Source of the DNA: Hyphomicrobiales bacterium
Lineage (GTDB): Bacteria; Pseudomonadota; Alphaproteobacteria; Rhizobiales; Xanthobacteraceae
Length of the DNA stretch: 32,987 nucleotides
Reading direction: 5' to 3'
Assembly: GCA_017305595.1 (NCBI GenBank)
Contig: JAFKKL010000021.1
Location: 1 to 32,987, forward strand
Below the pieces are notes generated by a model. The model did no database searches, was not told the DNA's origin, and saw nothing but the letters and a program-made list of their open reading frames with translations. This document shows, piece by piece, positions 10,762 through 19,647 of this stretch (positions are counted from its first letter, which is position 1; the number at the start of each line of letters is the position of its first letter). Position numbers and translations under genes: made by a program.

Positions 10762-11471
10762 GCGTGTTGCTGAGTGTCCACGACCTGCGCGCCTATTACG
10801 GCCAGGTGCAGGCGCTTCATGGCCTGTCGTTTGATCTCAACGAAGGCAGCATGACCACACTGCTCGGCGCCAACGGTGCCGGCAAAACCACCACCTTGCG
10901 CGCGATCTGCAACATGGTGCGCTCAACCGGTGGAATTCAGTTCGAGGGCAAGCCGCTCACCGGCAAGTCGACCGAGAACATCGTCCGTCTCGGCATCGCG
11001 CATGTGCCGCAAGGCCGCGGCACCTTCACCACGCTGACGGTGGAGGAAAATCTCCAGCTCGGCGCCATCAGCCGCAAGGATGTCAAGGCGATCTCGGGCG
11101 ACATCGAACGGATGTACGCGCACTTTCCGGTGCTCAAGCAACGGCATACACAGCAGGCCGGCACGTTGTCGGGCGGCGAGCAACAGATGCTCGCAGTGGC
11201 GCGCGCCCTGATGCTGCGGCCGCGGCTGATGCTGCTCGACGAGCCGTCGTTCGGCCTCGCACCGCTGATTGTGCGCGACCTGTTCAACATCCTCGGCAAG
11301 ATCAATCGCGAGGACAAAGTCTCGATCCTGGTGGTGGAGCAGAACGCACAGCTCGCCCTCGAGATCGCCGACAAGGCTTACGTCATCGAAACCGGTCGCA
11401 TCGTCATGTCAGGCAACGCGAAAGAAATCGCGAACGACGAGTCGGTGCGCAAATCCTATCTCGGTTACTGA
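10758..11471 (+). CDS. livF: ABC transporter ATP-binding protein (LivF-like)
   Basis: 237-aa second ATPase of the same importer. It has Walker A GANGAGKTT, signature LSGGEQQMLAVARAL and Walker B LMLLDEPSFGLAP. The LivF type is marked by SFGLAPLIV after Walker B. It overlaps the livG-like stop by four bases (ATGA) and lies 11 bases before the livH-like permease, so the genes are co-transcribed. Confidence 0.93.
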   Translation: MSVLLSVHDLRAYYGQVQALHGLSFDLNEGSMTTLLGANGAGKTTTLRAICNMVRSTGGIQFEGKPLTGKSTENIVRLGIAHVPQGRGTFTTLTVEENLQLGAISRKDVKAISGDIERMYAHFPVLKQRHTQQAGTLSGGEQQMLAVARALMLRPRLMLLDEPSFGLAPLIVRDLFNILGKINREDKVSILVVEQNAQLALEIADKAYVIETGRIVMSGNAKEIANDESVRKSYLGY

Positions 11472-11482
11472 GGAGACCGGCC

Positions 11483-12361
11483 ATGGAGCTTTTCATCAAT
11501 CAAGTCCTGGCTGGCATCGCGACGGGGGCCATCTACGCCTGTATGGCGCTGGCGATCGTCATGATCTTCCAGGCAATCGACCATCTGAACTTCGCCCAGG
11601 GCGAAATGGCGATGTTCGCCACATTCATCGCCTGGCAACTGATGCAGTGGGGCGTGCCCTATTGGTGGGCCTTCCTGCTGACGCTGATCATTTCGTTCGC
11701 GGGCGGCGTCATCATCGAACGTGTTCTGTTCAAGCCATTGGCCAAGGCGCCGGTGCTGACCAACGTCGCGGGCTTCATCGCGCTGTTCGCCATCATCAAC
11801 AGCGTCGCCGGCCTGATCTGGGACTTCACCATCAAGCAGTTCCCGACGCCGTTCGGCTCCTCGCCGTTCCTCGGCAGCCAGCTCATCTCGACCCACCAGG
11901 CCGGCATGATCGGCGTCACGCTGGCGTTGTTGATTGCGCTGTTCATGTTCTTCCGCTTCACGCGGATCGGGCTTGCAATGCGCGCGGCGGCGGCGATGCC
12001 TGAATCGGCGCGGCTGGTCGGCATCAACACCGGCTGGATGGTGGCACTCGGCTGGGGCATGGCGTCCGCCATCGGCGCCATCGCCGGCATCCTGATCGCG
12101 CCGGTGGTGTTCCTCGAACCGAACATGATGGGCGGCGTGCTGATCTACGGATTTGCCGCGGCCGTGCTCGGCGGTCTGACCAGCCCGCTCGGCTCCGTGC
12201 TCGGCGGCTTCCTGGTCGGCATCTTCGAAAACCTTGTCGGCACCTACGTTCCGGGCGTCGGCAATGAATTGAAGCTGCCGATCGCGCTGGCGCTGATCGT
12301 CATCGTTCTGGTTGTCAAACCGACAGGCCTGATGGGCCACACCGTCGTAAAGCGAGTTTGA
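11483..12361 (+). CDS. livH: ABC transporter permease (LivH-like)
   Basis: 292-aa integral membrane protein with about eight hydrophobic segments and the LivH hallmarks QVLAGIATGAIYACMALAIV at the N-terminus and LGGLTSPLGSVLGGFLVGI near the C-terminus. It forms the inner-membrane channel with the LivM-like protein. ATG 11483 is preceded by GAGGAGACC. The stop at 12359-12361 is almost joined to the next gene. Confidence 0.93.
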   Translation: MELFINQVLAGIATGAIYACMALAIVMIFQAIDHLNFAQGEMAMFATFIAWQLMQWGVPYWWAFLLTLIISFAGGVIIERVLFKPLAKAPVLTNVAGFIALFAIINSVAGLIWDFTIKQFPTPFGSSPFLGSQLISTHQAGMIGVTLALLIALFMFFRFTRIGLAMRAAAAMPESARLVGINTGWMVALGWGMASAIGAIAGILIAPVVFLEPNMMGGVLIYGFAAAVLGGLTSPLGSVLGGFLVGIFENLVGTYVPGVGNELKLPIALALIVIVLVVKPTGLMGHTVVKRV

Positions 12362-12363
12362 TC

Positions 12364-13386
12364 ATGAGCACCATTCAGGAAACCACCGCCGAGACTCAAG
12401 CCGCGACCGTCGACGCACCGCCGAAAAAAGCGATGGGGCTGGGCCGCACGGCATCATGGGTGATGCTGATCATCCTGCTTGCCCTGCCGTTGTTCGTCAG
12501 GAACTTCGTCATCTTCCAGATGACGATGCTGCTGATCTACGGCATCGCCGTGCTGGCGCTCAACATCCTCACCGGCGGCAGCGGCCAGTTCTCGCTCGGG
12601 CAGAGCGCGTTCTATGCTATCGGCGCCTACACTGCCGCGATCCTGATCGAACACGGCGGCGTCAACTACGTCCTGACGTTGCCGGCCGCCGGCATCGTCT
12701 GCTTCATCGTCGGCTTCCTGTTCGGTCTTCCCGCGCTGCGGCTGTCCGGCATCTACCTCGCGCTGGCGACCTTCGCCCTCGCCGTGGCGATGCCGCAACT
12801 GCTGAAGCTCGGCGTGATCGAGCACTGGACCGGCGGCGTTCAGGGCCTGGTGGTGACCAAGCCCGACGCGCCGTTCGGCCTGCCGGTCTCACAGGACATG
12901 TGGCTGTACTACTTCACGCTGGTGGTTTCGCTGGCGATCTATCTCGCTTCGGTGAACCTGCTGCGATCGCGTTCGGGGCGCGCGATGATGGCCATCCGCG
13001 ACAATGAAATCGCGGCCTCGGCGATGGGCATCGATCTCTCGATCTACAAGACGCTGGCGTTCGGCGTCAGCGCCGGCATCACCGGCGTTGCCGGCGCGCT
13101 CGGCGCTATCGCGGTGCAGTTCGTTGCTCCCGACAGCTACACCTTCCAGCTCGCCATCGCACTATTCCTCGGCATGGTGGTCGGCGGCGTCGGCTGGCTG
13201 CCGGGCTCGCTCGCGGGCGCGGCGTTTATCGTGTTCGTGCCCAACATCGCCGAAGGCATTTCGAAGGGGCTCTCCGGCGCCTTCTTCGGCGTGCTGCTGT
13301 TCGTCGTCATCTACCTGGTGCCGCACGGCGCAAGGCAGGGCGCGATCTATGCCGAAACCCTGTTCAACAAACTCAGAAGGAGCTAA
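12364..13386 (+). CDS. livM: ABC transporter permease (LivM-like)
   Basis: 340-aa second permease with about ten hydrophobic segments after a hydrophilic 30-residue N-terminal tail. Family motifs are LTGGSGQFSLGQSAFYAIGAY and the cytoplasmic-loop segment SGRAMMAIRDNEIAASAMGI, the ATPase coupling helix. I start at ATG 12364. A TTG at 12358 in the same frame overlaps the upstream stop and is less likely. Binding-protein genes follow seven bases downstream. Confidence 0.92.
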   Translation: MSTIQETTAETQAATVDAPPKKAMGLGRTASWVMLIILLALPLFVRNFVIFQMTMLLIYGIAVLALNILTGGSGQFSLGQSAFYAIGAYTAAILIEHGGVNYVLTLPAAGIVCFIVGFLFGLPALRLSGIYLALATFALAVAMPQLLKLGVIEHWTGGVQGLVVTKPDAPFGLPVSQDMWLYYFTLVVSLAIYLASVNLLRSRSGRAMMAIRDNEIAASAMGIDLSIYKTLAFGVSAGITGVAGALGAIAVQFVAPDSYTFQLAIALFLGMVVGGVGWLPGSLAGAAFIVFVPNIAEGISKGLSGAFFGVLLFVVIYLVPHGARQGAIYAETLFNKLRRS

Positions 13387-13393
13387 GCGGGTA

Positions 13394-14623
13394 ATGAACC
13401 TCCGACAAAAATTAAGAATCGCCACATTCTCAACGGCGATCATGGCCTTTGCTGCAACCGGCGGCAGCGCTCTCGCCCAGAAGAAATACGACACGGGCGC
13501 GAGCGACACGGAGATCAAGATCGGCAACATCATGCCGTATAGTGGTCCCGCCTCCGCCTACGGCATCATCGGCAAGACCGAAGCGGCCTACTTCCAGATG
13601 ATCAACGAGCAGGGCGGCATCAACGGGCGCAAGGTGAACTTCATCACCTACGACGACGCCTACAGCCCGCCCAAGGCGGTTGAGCACACCCGCAAGCTGG
13701 TCGAGAGCGACGAGGTGTTGCTGGTGTTCAATCCGCTGGGCACGCCGTCCAACACGGCAATCCAGAAGTATCTGAACGCCAAGAAGGTCCCGCAACTGTT
13801 CGTCGCTACCGGCGCGGCGAAGTGGAACGATCCGAAGCACTTCCCCTGGACCATGGGCTGGCAGCCGAACTACCAGGACGAAGCGCGGATCTACGCCAAG
13901 TATCTTCTGAAGGAGAAGCCCGACGCCAAGGTGGCGGTGCTGTATCAGAACGACGACTTCGGCAAGGATTACGTCAAGGGCTTCAAGGAAGGCCTCGGCG
14001 ACAAGGCGAAGTCGATGATCGTCATCGAGGAGAGCTATGAAATCTCCGAGCCGACGATCGACTCGCACATCGTCAAGATCAAGGCCAGCGGCGCCGATAC
14101 GCTGATGGATTTCACCACGCCGAAATTCGCCGCTCAGACCATCAAGAAACACGGCGAACTGAACTGGAAACCGCTGCACACCGTCACCCACGTCAGCGTC
14201 TCGGTCGGCGCGGTGATGAAGCCGGCGGGCTTCGAGCACGGCCAGGGCGTACTGTCGGCCGCCTACCTCAAGGACGGCGCCGATCCGCAGTGGAACGATG
14301 ATCCGGGCATGAAGAAGTGGATCGCCTTCGTCGACAAGTACATGGCGGGCTCCAACAAGGCCGATAGCGGTCTCGTCTTCGGCTATGGCGTGGCGCAGAC
14401 CCTGCACAAGGTGCTGGAAATGGCCGGCGACAATCTCACCCGCGAGAATGTCATGAAGCAGGCCGCAAGCCTGAAGGACTTCCAGACCGACGTGGCCTTG
14501 CCCGGCATCAAGATCAACACCAGCGCAACGGACTTCGCGCCGTTTCAGCAAGTGCGGATGATGCGCTTCAAGGGCGAGAAGTGGGAGCTGTTCGGCGACA
14601 TCATCAGCAGCGACGGCCACTGA
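13394..14623 (+). CDS. ABC transporter substrate-binding protein, copy 1 of 3
   Basis: 409-aa periplasmic binding protein (LivK/Peripla_BP_6 type). A signal peptide of about 28 residues ends in SALA-QKK. The mature protein has KIGNIMPYSGPASAYG, NFITYDDAYSPPK, the ligand-lobe stretch FNPLGTPSN (about 112-120) and WTMGWQPNYQ (152-161). The start ATG 13394 is seven bases after the livM-like stop. Longer readings upstream in this frame are out-of-frame translation of livM. It is directly downstream of the permeases, so it is the most likely cognate receptor. R. palustris has a comparable binding-protein cluster beside its pim genes, to my recollection linked to dicarboxylates. Confidence 0.92.
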   Translation: MNLRQKLRIATFSTAIMAFAATGGSALAQKKYDTGASDTEIKIGNIMPYSGPASAYGIIGKTEAAYFQMINEQGGINGRKVNFITYDDAYSPPKAVEHTRKLVESDEVLLVFNPLGTPSNTAIQKYLNAKKVPQLFVATGAAKWNDPKHFPWTMGWQPNYQDEARIYAKYLLKEKPDAKVAVLYQNDDFGKDYVKGFKEGLGDKAKSMIVIEESYEISEPTIDSHIVKIKASGADTLMDFTTPKFAAQTIKKHGELNWKPLHTVTHVSVSVGAVMKPAGFEHGQGVLSAAYLKDGADPQWNDDPGMKKWIAFVDKYMAGSNKADSGLVFGYGVAQTLHKVLEMAGDNLTRENVMKQAASLKDFQTDVALPGIKINTSATDFAPFQQVRMMRFKGEKWELFGDIISSDGH

Positions 14624-14657
14624 TCGAATCCGATCGTTCCGTTTAAGCATAACCCGC

Positions 14658-14693
14658 GGCCTCGCCCCTCCCGGGGCGGGGCCGCCCCTTTTT
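14658..14693 (+). terminator. Rho-independent terminator/attenuator between binding-protein copies 1 and 2
   Basis: An 11-bp stem, GGCCTCGCCCC / GGGGCGGGGCC with one G-T pair and a TCCC loop, is followed after GCCCC by TTTTT (14689-14693). It likely lowers read-through from the importer operon into copy 2. A near copy follows gene copy 2. Confidence 0.7.
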
Positions 14694-14718
14694 GAAAAAA
14701 TCCAACAGCGAGGAAACC

Positions 14719-15948
14719 ATGTCGAGACAACCATCGTTTGCCATCTCCACGTTCGCCGCCGCGACGCTCGCGCTTGCCGTGTCGGGCGGACATGCGCTGG
14801 CACAGAAGAAGTACGATACCGGCGCGACCGACACCGAAATCAAGATCGGCAACATCGTGCCGTATAGCGGCCCCGCCTCGGCCTATGGCGTGGTCGGCAA
14901 GGCCATGGGCGCCGTGTTCCAGCGCGTCAACGACGCCGGCGGCATCAATGGCCGCAAGATCAATTTCATTTCCTATGACGACGCCTACAGCCCGCCCAAG
15001 GCGGTCGAGCAGGTGCGCAAGCTGGTCGAGAGCGACGAGGTGCTGCTGACCTTCGGCGTCCTCGGCACGCCCTCCAACTCGGCGATCCAGAAGTATCTCA
15101 ACGCCAAGAAGGTGCCGCAGCTATTCCTCGCCACCGGCGCGACCAAGTGGAACGACCCGAAGCACTTTCCCTGGACCATGGGTTGGCTCCCCAGCTATCA
15201 GGCTGAAGGGAATATCTACGCCAAGTATCTGCTGAAGGATCATGCCGGCAAGAAGATCGCGATTCTCTACCAGAATGACGACTTCGGCAAAGACTACCTG
15301 AAAGGGATCAAGGACGGCCTCGGCGACAAGGCATCGAACATCGTCATCGAGGAAAGCTACGAACTGTCCGAGCCGACCATCGACACCCACATCGTCAAGA
15401 TGAAGGCGAAAAATCCCGACGTGATGGTCTATTTCACCACGCCGAAATTCGGCGCACAGGCGCTGAAGAAGGTCGGCGAACTGGCCTGGAAACCAGTGCA
15501 GATCATCGCCAACGTCAGTGCCTCGACGGCGACCGTGATGAAGCCCGCAGGCTTCGAGAACGCGCAGGGCGTGATCTCCGCTGCTTACGCCAAGGATGCC
15601 AGCGACCCGCAGTGGAAGGACGACGCCGGCATGAAGGACTTCGACAGCCTGCTGGCGAAGTACCTGCCCGACACCAACCGCGTCGATAGTTCGGCGATGA
15701 CCGGTTACAACATGGCATTGACGATGGTAGCGCTGCTCAAAAACTGCGGCGACGACCTGACCCGCGCCAACATCATGAAGCAGGCGGCGAATCTCAAGGA
15801 TCTCGAAATCTACGGCCTGCTGCCGGGTATCAAGATCAATACCAGCCCGACGGACTTCGCCCCGATCAGCCAGTTGCAAACGATGCGGTTCGACAACGGC
15901 CGCTGGCAGTTGTTCGGCGACGTCATCAGCGGCGACGCCGACAGGTGA
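14719..15948 (+). CDS. ABC transporter substrate-binding protein, copy 2 of 3
   Basis: 409-aa paralogue of its neighbours, with signal peptide ending GHALA-QKK. It differs from copies 1 and 3 at likely ligand-facing stretches: TFGVLGTPSN (111-120) instead of FNP/FNS, and WTMGWLPSYQ (152-161) instead of GWQPNYQ. This suggests a different ligand preference. It has one cysteine in KNCGDDL, shared with copy 3 (KQCGDNL) but absent from copy 1 (MAGDNL). ATG 14719 is preceded by GAGG. A TTG at 14692 in frame lies in the terminator tail and is rejected as start. Confidence 0.92.
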   Translation: MSRQPSFAISTFAAATLALAVSGGHALAQKKYDTGATDTEIKIGNIVPYSGPASAYGVVGKAMGAVFQRVNDAGGINGRKINFISYDDAYSPPKAVEQVRKLVESDEVLLTFGVLGTPSNSAIQKYLNAKKVPQLFLATGATKWNDPKHFPWTMGWLPSYQAEGNIYAKYLLKDHAGKKIAILYQNDDFGKDYLKGIKDGLGDKASNIVIEESYELSEPTIDTHIVKMKAKNPDVMVYFTTPKFGAQALKKVGELAWKPVQIIANVSASTATVMKPAGFENAQGVISAAYAKDASDPQWKDDAGMKDFDSLLAKYLPDTNRVDSSAMTGYNMALTMVALLKNCGDDLTRANIMKQAANLKDLEIYGLLPGIKINTSPTDFAPISQLQTMRFDNGRWQLFGDVISGDADR

Positions 15949-15977
15949 ACTGACACGTCCCTATCGAGTCAGATCGC

Positions 15978-16010
15978 GGCCTCGCTCCTCCCGGAGCGGG
16001 GCCGTTTCTG
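15978..16010 (+). terminator. Terminator-like hairpin between binding-protein copies 2 and 3
   Basis: GGCCTCGCTCC / GGAGCGGGGCC with a TCCC loop, followed by GTTTCTGTTG. Sequence and position match the hairpin after copy 1 (14658-14683), as expected if gene plus terminator were duplicated together. The T-run is interrupted, so termination may be weak. Confidence 0.6.
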
Positions 16011-16182
16011 TTGTGATGCAGCGTCGCCTTGCCGCAACGCCGCAAACGATTTCGTGACGATACCCCGCCGCTCGCGCAGGGTTTTCTGTTGCCGAATGCC
16101 GCGGGTGGGCGTTGAATATCGGCGAGGCCAACGCGCCTCCAATAAAAACACGACACACATCACATCACAGAGGAGGTTCGAC

Positions 16183-17412
16183 ATGCCCGTTATCAAACGG
16201 CCGGCAGCGGTGATTTCGGCTGCCTTGATTGTTCTTGCGACCGCCAGCAGCGCTGCGTTCGCGCAAAAGAAATATGACTCTGGCGCAAGCGACACCGAAA
16301 TCAAGATCGGCAACATCATGCCCTATAGCGGACCGGCATCCGCCTATGGCGTGATCGGCAAGACCGAAGCCGCTTACTTCAAGATGATCAACGATCAGGG
16401 CGGCATCAACGGCCGCAAGATCAACTTCATTTCCTATGACGACGCCTACAGTCCACCGAAGACCGTCGAACAGGCGCGCAAGCTGGTGGAAAGCGACGAG
16501 GTGCTGTTCATCTTCAATTCGCTCGGCACGCCGCCGAACTCGGCGATTCACAAATACATGAACGCCAAGAAAGTCCCGCAATTGTTCGTCGCCACCGGTG
16601 CCACCAAGTGGAACGATCCCAAGGACTTTCCCTGGACCATGGGCTGGCAGCCCAACTATCAAAGCGAAACCCGCATCTACGCCAAGTACATCCTCGAGCA
16701 CATGCCGAATGCTAAGATCGCGGTGCTTTATCAGAACGACGATTACGGCAAGGACTATCTGAAAGGGTTGCTCGACGGCCTCGGCGCCAAGGCCAAGACC
16801 ATGGTCGTCGCCCAGGACAGTTATGAATTGTCCGAACCGACCATCGACTCTCACATCGTCAAGCTGAAGGCGTCCGGCGCCGATGTCTTCATGAACATCA
16901 CCACGCCGAAATTCGCGGCACAAGCAATCAAGAAGATCGCGGAGATCGGCTGGAAGCCGACCCATTTCCTCAACAACGTCAGCGCCTCGATCGGCAGCGT
17001 CATCAAGCCGGCCGGTTACGAAAATTCGCAGGATATCATCTCGGCTGCTTATCTGATGGATGCAGCCGATCCGCAGTGGAAGGATAATGCCGGCATGAAA
17101 GCGTTCGACGATTTCCTTGCCAAGCAGTTTCCGGAAGGCAATCGGCTCGATGGCAGCGTGATGGTCGGCTACAATGTTGCACAGACCATGGTGCAGGTGC
17201 TCAAGCAGTGCGGCGACAACCTGACCCGCGCCAACGTGATGAAGCAGGCGGCAAGCCTGAAGGATTACACGCCGACCAACCTCTTGCCGGGCATCAAGAT
17301 CAACACCAGCGCCAATGATTTTGCACCGATCGAACAGTTGCAACTGATGCGGTTCAGGGGCGAGCGCTGGGTGCTGTTCGGCAAGATCATCAGCGGTGAG
17401 ATCGGCGGATAG
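16183..17412 (+). CDS. ABC transporter substrate-binding protein, copy 3 of 3
   Basis: 409-aa paralogue, signal peptide ending SSAAFA-QKK. Its ligand-lobe stretches FNSLGTPPN and WTMGWQPNYQ are closer to copy 1 than to copy 2. ATG 16183 is preceded by a very strong ribosome-binding site (AGAGGAGG, 6-7 bases upstream), which fixes the start. The frame is open to 16054, but that part is not like a binding protein. The 234-base gap before it holds a terminator-like hairpin and presumably its own promoter, so it could be expressed apart from the importer operon. Confidence 0.92.
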   Translation: MPVIKRPAAVISAALIVLATASSAAFAQKKYDSGASDTEIKIGNIMPYSGPASAYGVIGKTEAAYFKMINDQGGINGRKINFISYDDAYSPPKTVEQARKLVESDEVLFIFNSLGTPPNSAIHKYMNAKKVPQLFVATGATKWNDPKDFPWTMGWQPNYQSETRIYAKYILEHMPNAKIAVLYQNDDYGKDYLKGLLDGLGAKAKTMVVAQDSYELSEPTIDSHIVKLKASGADVFMNITTPKFAAQAIKKIAEIGWKPTHFLNNVSASIGSVIKPAGYENSQDIISAAYLMDAADPQWKDNAGMKAFDDFLAKQFPEGNRLDGSVMVGYNVAQTMVQVLKQCGDNLTRANVMKQAASLKDYTPTNLLPGIKINTSANDFAPIEQLQLMRFRGERWVLFGKIISGEIGG

Positions 17413-17444
17413 CGGGATGAGGTTAAGTTAGCTGCCCAGTCCTC

Positions 17445-17515
17445 CGTCATTGGGAGGACCAATAGCGACGAAGCAATCCAGCTCTAGCTTCTAGGCTTTC
17501 TGGATTGCTTCGCGG
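17445..17515. repeat. Truncated intergenic palindromic repeat, family A
   Basis: Starts CGTCATTGGGAGG and has inner arms CGAAGCAATCCAG (17469-17481) and CTGGATTGCTTCG (17500-17512). The right outer end (CGCAATGACG) is missing, so this copy is degenerate compared with 1891-1978 and 24742-24826. The rest of the 17413-17695 gap holds a terminator and no gene. Confidence 0.75.
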
Positions 17516-17606
17516 AGCCTGTGCTCGGAGGGCGCGGCGCGCCGATCCAGTGCTCGCAACAACGATGAGAGTGAGTCAAATCTTTTCCGGCTCTAACACC
17601 AAAATC

Positions 17607-17637
17607 GAAAGCCCTCGCTCCGCGAGGGTTTTCTTTT
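17607..17637 (+). terminator. Rho-independent terminator downstream of the three binding-protein genes
   Basis: CCCTCGC-TCC-GCGAGGG (17612-17628) is a perfect 7-bp stem preceded by GAAAG and followed by TTTTCTTTT (17629-17637). It is the clearest terminator in the window and ends the importer/binding-protein region before the glycerate kinase gene. Confidence 0.85.
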
Positions 17638-17695
17638 GGCGCGATCGGATGGATAACGGTGCCCGCCTTGACCTGTTCAGTGAGCCCGCAGCGCC

Positions 17696-18976
17696 ATGAC
17701 CGACCGACGCGCCCTCCTCCGTTCCATCTTCGATGCCGCCGTCGCCGCCGCGCATCCGGACTCGATCCTGACCCAATATCTGCCGCCACTGCCGAAAGGA
17801 CGCGTGATCGTACTCGCCGCCGGCAAGGGCGCTGCCGCGATGGCTGCCGCTGCCGAACAGCATTACCTCGACGACATGGGCCTTGCGCCCGAGCGCCTCA
17901 CCGGCATCGCCACCACGCGGCACGGCCACGGCGTGCCGACTCGTCGGGTCAAGGTGATCGAGGCGGGGCATCCGGTGCCGGACGAAGCCGGCCTCAAGGC
18001 GGCCGATGAAACGCTGGCGCTTGCCGCGACCGCCACCGCCGACGATCTGTTGCTGGTGCTGATCTCCGGCGGCGGTTCGGCGAACTGGATCGCGCCTGCG
18101 GACGGCGTGACCTTCGCGCAGAAGCAACAGGTCAATCGCGCATTGCTGCGCTCCGGTGCGCCAATCGGCGAGGTCAACGCCGTCCGAAAACATCTGTCGC
18201 GGATCAAAGGCGGTCGCCTCGCCGCCGCCGGGCAGAACGCGCAGATCGTGACGCTGGCGATCTCCGATGTGCCGCACGACGATCCGGCCGCCATTGCCTC
18301 CGGCCCTACAGTGCCAGACCCGACGACGCTCGCCGACGCGCGCGCCATCGTCGCGCGTTACGACCTCGCCCTCGACGACGCAGTGCGCCGCGCGCTCGAC
18401 GATCCACGCAACGAAAGCCGCAAGCCGGGCGACGCGGCTTTCGCGCGCGCACGATTCGAATTGATCGCACGGCCGCGCAACTCGCTCGATGCCGCGATAA
18501 AGGTCGCGAAAGACGCGGGCTATGAGGTGGTCGATCTCGGCGCGGACCTCGAAGGTGAAGCCCGCGACGTCGCGACCTCACATTCAGCGATGGCGAAGAA
18601 GGCTCACACCGAAGGCAAGCGCATTGCCATCGTTTCCGGCGGTGAGCTCACCGTCACCGTGCGCGGCAAGGGACGTGGTGGCCCCAATCAGGAATACGCG
18701 TTGTCGCTGGCGCAACAGCTTGCCGGCATAGAAAACATTTCGGCGATTGCCGCCGACACCGACGGCGCCGATGGCGGCGCCGGTAGCGCCACCGATCCGG
18801 CCGGCGCGATAATCGATGCACGCACCTTCGCGGTGATGGCCGCGAAAAAACTCGATCCCGCCGCTTATCTCGCCAACAACGACGCTACGACATTCTTCGA
18901 AGCAACGGACGACCTGCTGATCACCGGCCCGACGCTCACCAACGTCAACGACGTGCGAGTCATTTTGGTCGATTGA
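17696..18976 (+). CDS. Glycerate 2-kinase (DUF4147/MOFRL type)
   Basis: 426-aa kinase of the GckA/TtuD type, expected to phosphorylate D-glycerate to 2-phosphoglycerate. The N-terminal DUF4147-like domain has VIVLAAGKGAAAMA, GIATTRHGHG, ISGGGSANW and LSRIKGGRLA. The C-terminal MOFRL region has GGELTVTVRGKGRGGPNQEY and DTDGADGGAG (about 300-415). Length is normal. Older annotations call this family hydroxypyruvate reductase. It sits alone between two transport/catabolic clusters, in convergent orientation with couR. No functional link to either is evident. Confidence 0.92.
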   Translation: MTDRRALLRSIFDAAVAAAHPDSILTQYLPPLPKGRVIVLAAGKGAAAMAAAAEQHYLDDMGLAPERLTGIATTRHGHGVPTRRVKVIEAGHPVPDEAGLKAADETLALAATATADDLLLVLISGGGSANWIAPADGVTFAQKQQVNRALLRSGAPIGEVNAVRKHLSRIKGGRLAAAGQNAQIVTLAISDVPHDDPAAIASGPTVPDPTTLADARAIVARYDLALDDAVRRALDDPRNESRKPGDAAFARARFELIARPRNSLDAAIKVAKDAGYEVVDLGADLEGEARDVATSHSAMAKKAHTEGKRIAIVSGGELTVTVRGKGRGGPNQEYALSLAQQLAGIENISAIAADTDGADGGAGSATDPAGAIIDARTFAVMAAKKLDPAAYLANNDATTFFEATDDLLITGPTLTNVNDVRVILVD

Positions 18977-19022
18977 TCGCGCAAAAGAACGATGAGCTAT
19001 AGCGAGATGCACGATCGATGAA

Positions 19023-19053
19023 CGTCATGGCCGGGCTTGTCCCGGGCATGACG
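19023..19053. repeat. Short palindromic repeat, family B, between convergent genes
   Basis: CGTCATG and CATGACG ends around GGCCGGG-cttgt-CCCGGGC form a 31-base hairpin lying between the convergent glycerate kinase and couR genes. No T-run follows on either strand. It is a minimal form of the longer family-B copies elsewhere in the window. Confidence 0.7.
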
Positions 19054-19077
19054 GATCAGGTTAAAATGAATCCCGCT

Positions 19078-19593
19078 TTAGAAATCCCGCGCGATTGTCG
19101 CCAGCATCTCCAGCAACGCAGCGCGATTGGCGGGGCCGAGCACTTCGTTGAGCCGCGCCTCGTGCTTGGTCGCCACCAGCTTCTTGGCACGTGCCAGAAT
19201 GGTGCGGCCATTATCGGTGAGCATCAGGATGTGCGAGCGACGGTCGTTGGCGGAACGCACCCGGACGCACAATTCGCGCCCCTCGAGGCTGTCGAGCATC
19301 GCGACAAAATTCGGCCGCAGGATTCCCAGCGTGTTGGCGATCTCGGTCTGGTTGCGGCCGGGATTGCGGTCGATCAACAGCAGCACCGAGAACTGCGCCG
19401 GCGTCAGGTTCAGCGAGGCGACGCAGCGGATGAAATCGTCGAAAATCCGGAGTTGCGCCCGCTTGAGCGAATAGCCGAGCAACTCGGACAATTCGCCCAT
19501 CTTGATCTGGCTGGCTTCCTCGTGGTCGTCGACCACCTCGCGGGCGTTGCCCGGCTTCGAAGCATTCAGTTCAGCCGCTCTCGACCCGGTCAT
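19078..19593 (-). CDS. couR: MarR family repressor, CouR-like
   Basis: 171-aa MarR regulator with the dimerisation helices and winged HTH in normal order: LTPAQFSVLLLIDRNPGRNQ, TEIANTLGILRPNFVAMLD (recognition helix) and the wing RSANDRRSHILMLTDNGRTIL. In R. palustris, CouR represses the p-coumarate genes and lets go on binding p-coumaroyl-CoA. The assignment here rests on its place divergent from an ABC importer and near couAB-like genes. I chose ATG 19593. A GTG at 19647 in frame lies only five bases after a perfect -10 box and has no ribosome-binding site. Confidence 0.82.
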   Translation of the reverse strand: MTGSRAAELNASKPGNAREVVDDHEEASQIKMGELSELLGYSLKRAQLRIFDDFIRCVASLNLTPAQFSVLLLIDRNPGRNQTEIANTLGILRPNFVAMLDSLEGRELCVRVRSANDRRSHILMLTDNGRTILARAKKLVATKHEARLNEVLGPANRAALLEMLATIARDF

Positions 19594-19647
19594 GGCCTTG
19601 TTCGCTCCGACGGCGCCTTGAGAACAACCCGACGGGATTCGGCGCAC

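Noticed and set aside
13004-13393. N-terminal extension of binding-protein copy 1 into livM
   Set aside because: The extension is an out-of-frame reading of the livM-like gene. The signal peptide at ATG 13394 marks the true start.
13430-14803. 457-codon minus-strand open frame opposite binding-protein copy 1
   Set aside because: Shadow frame; similar shadows appear opposite copies 2 and 3 because the genes are paralogous, which could mimic conservation.
16054-16182. N-terminal extension of binding-protein copy 3
   Set aside because: It would place 43 unrelated residues before a clean signal peptide. A strong AGGAGG lies directly before ATG 16183.
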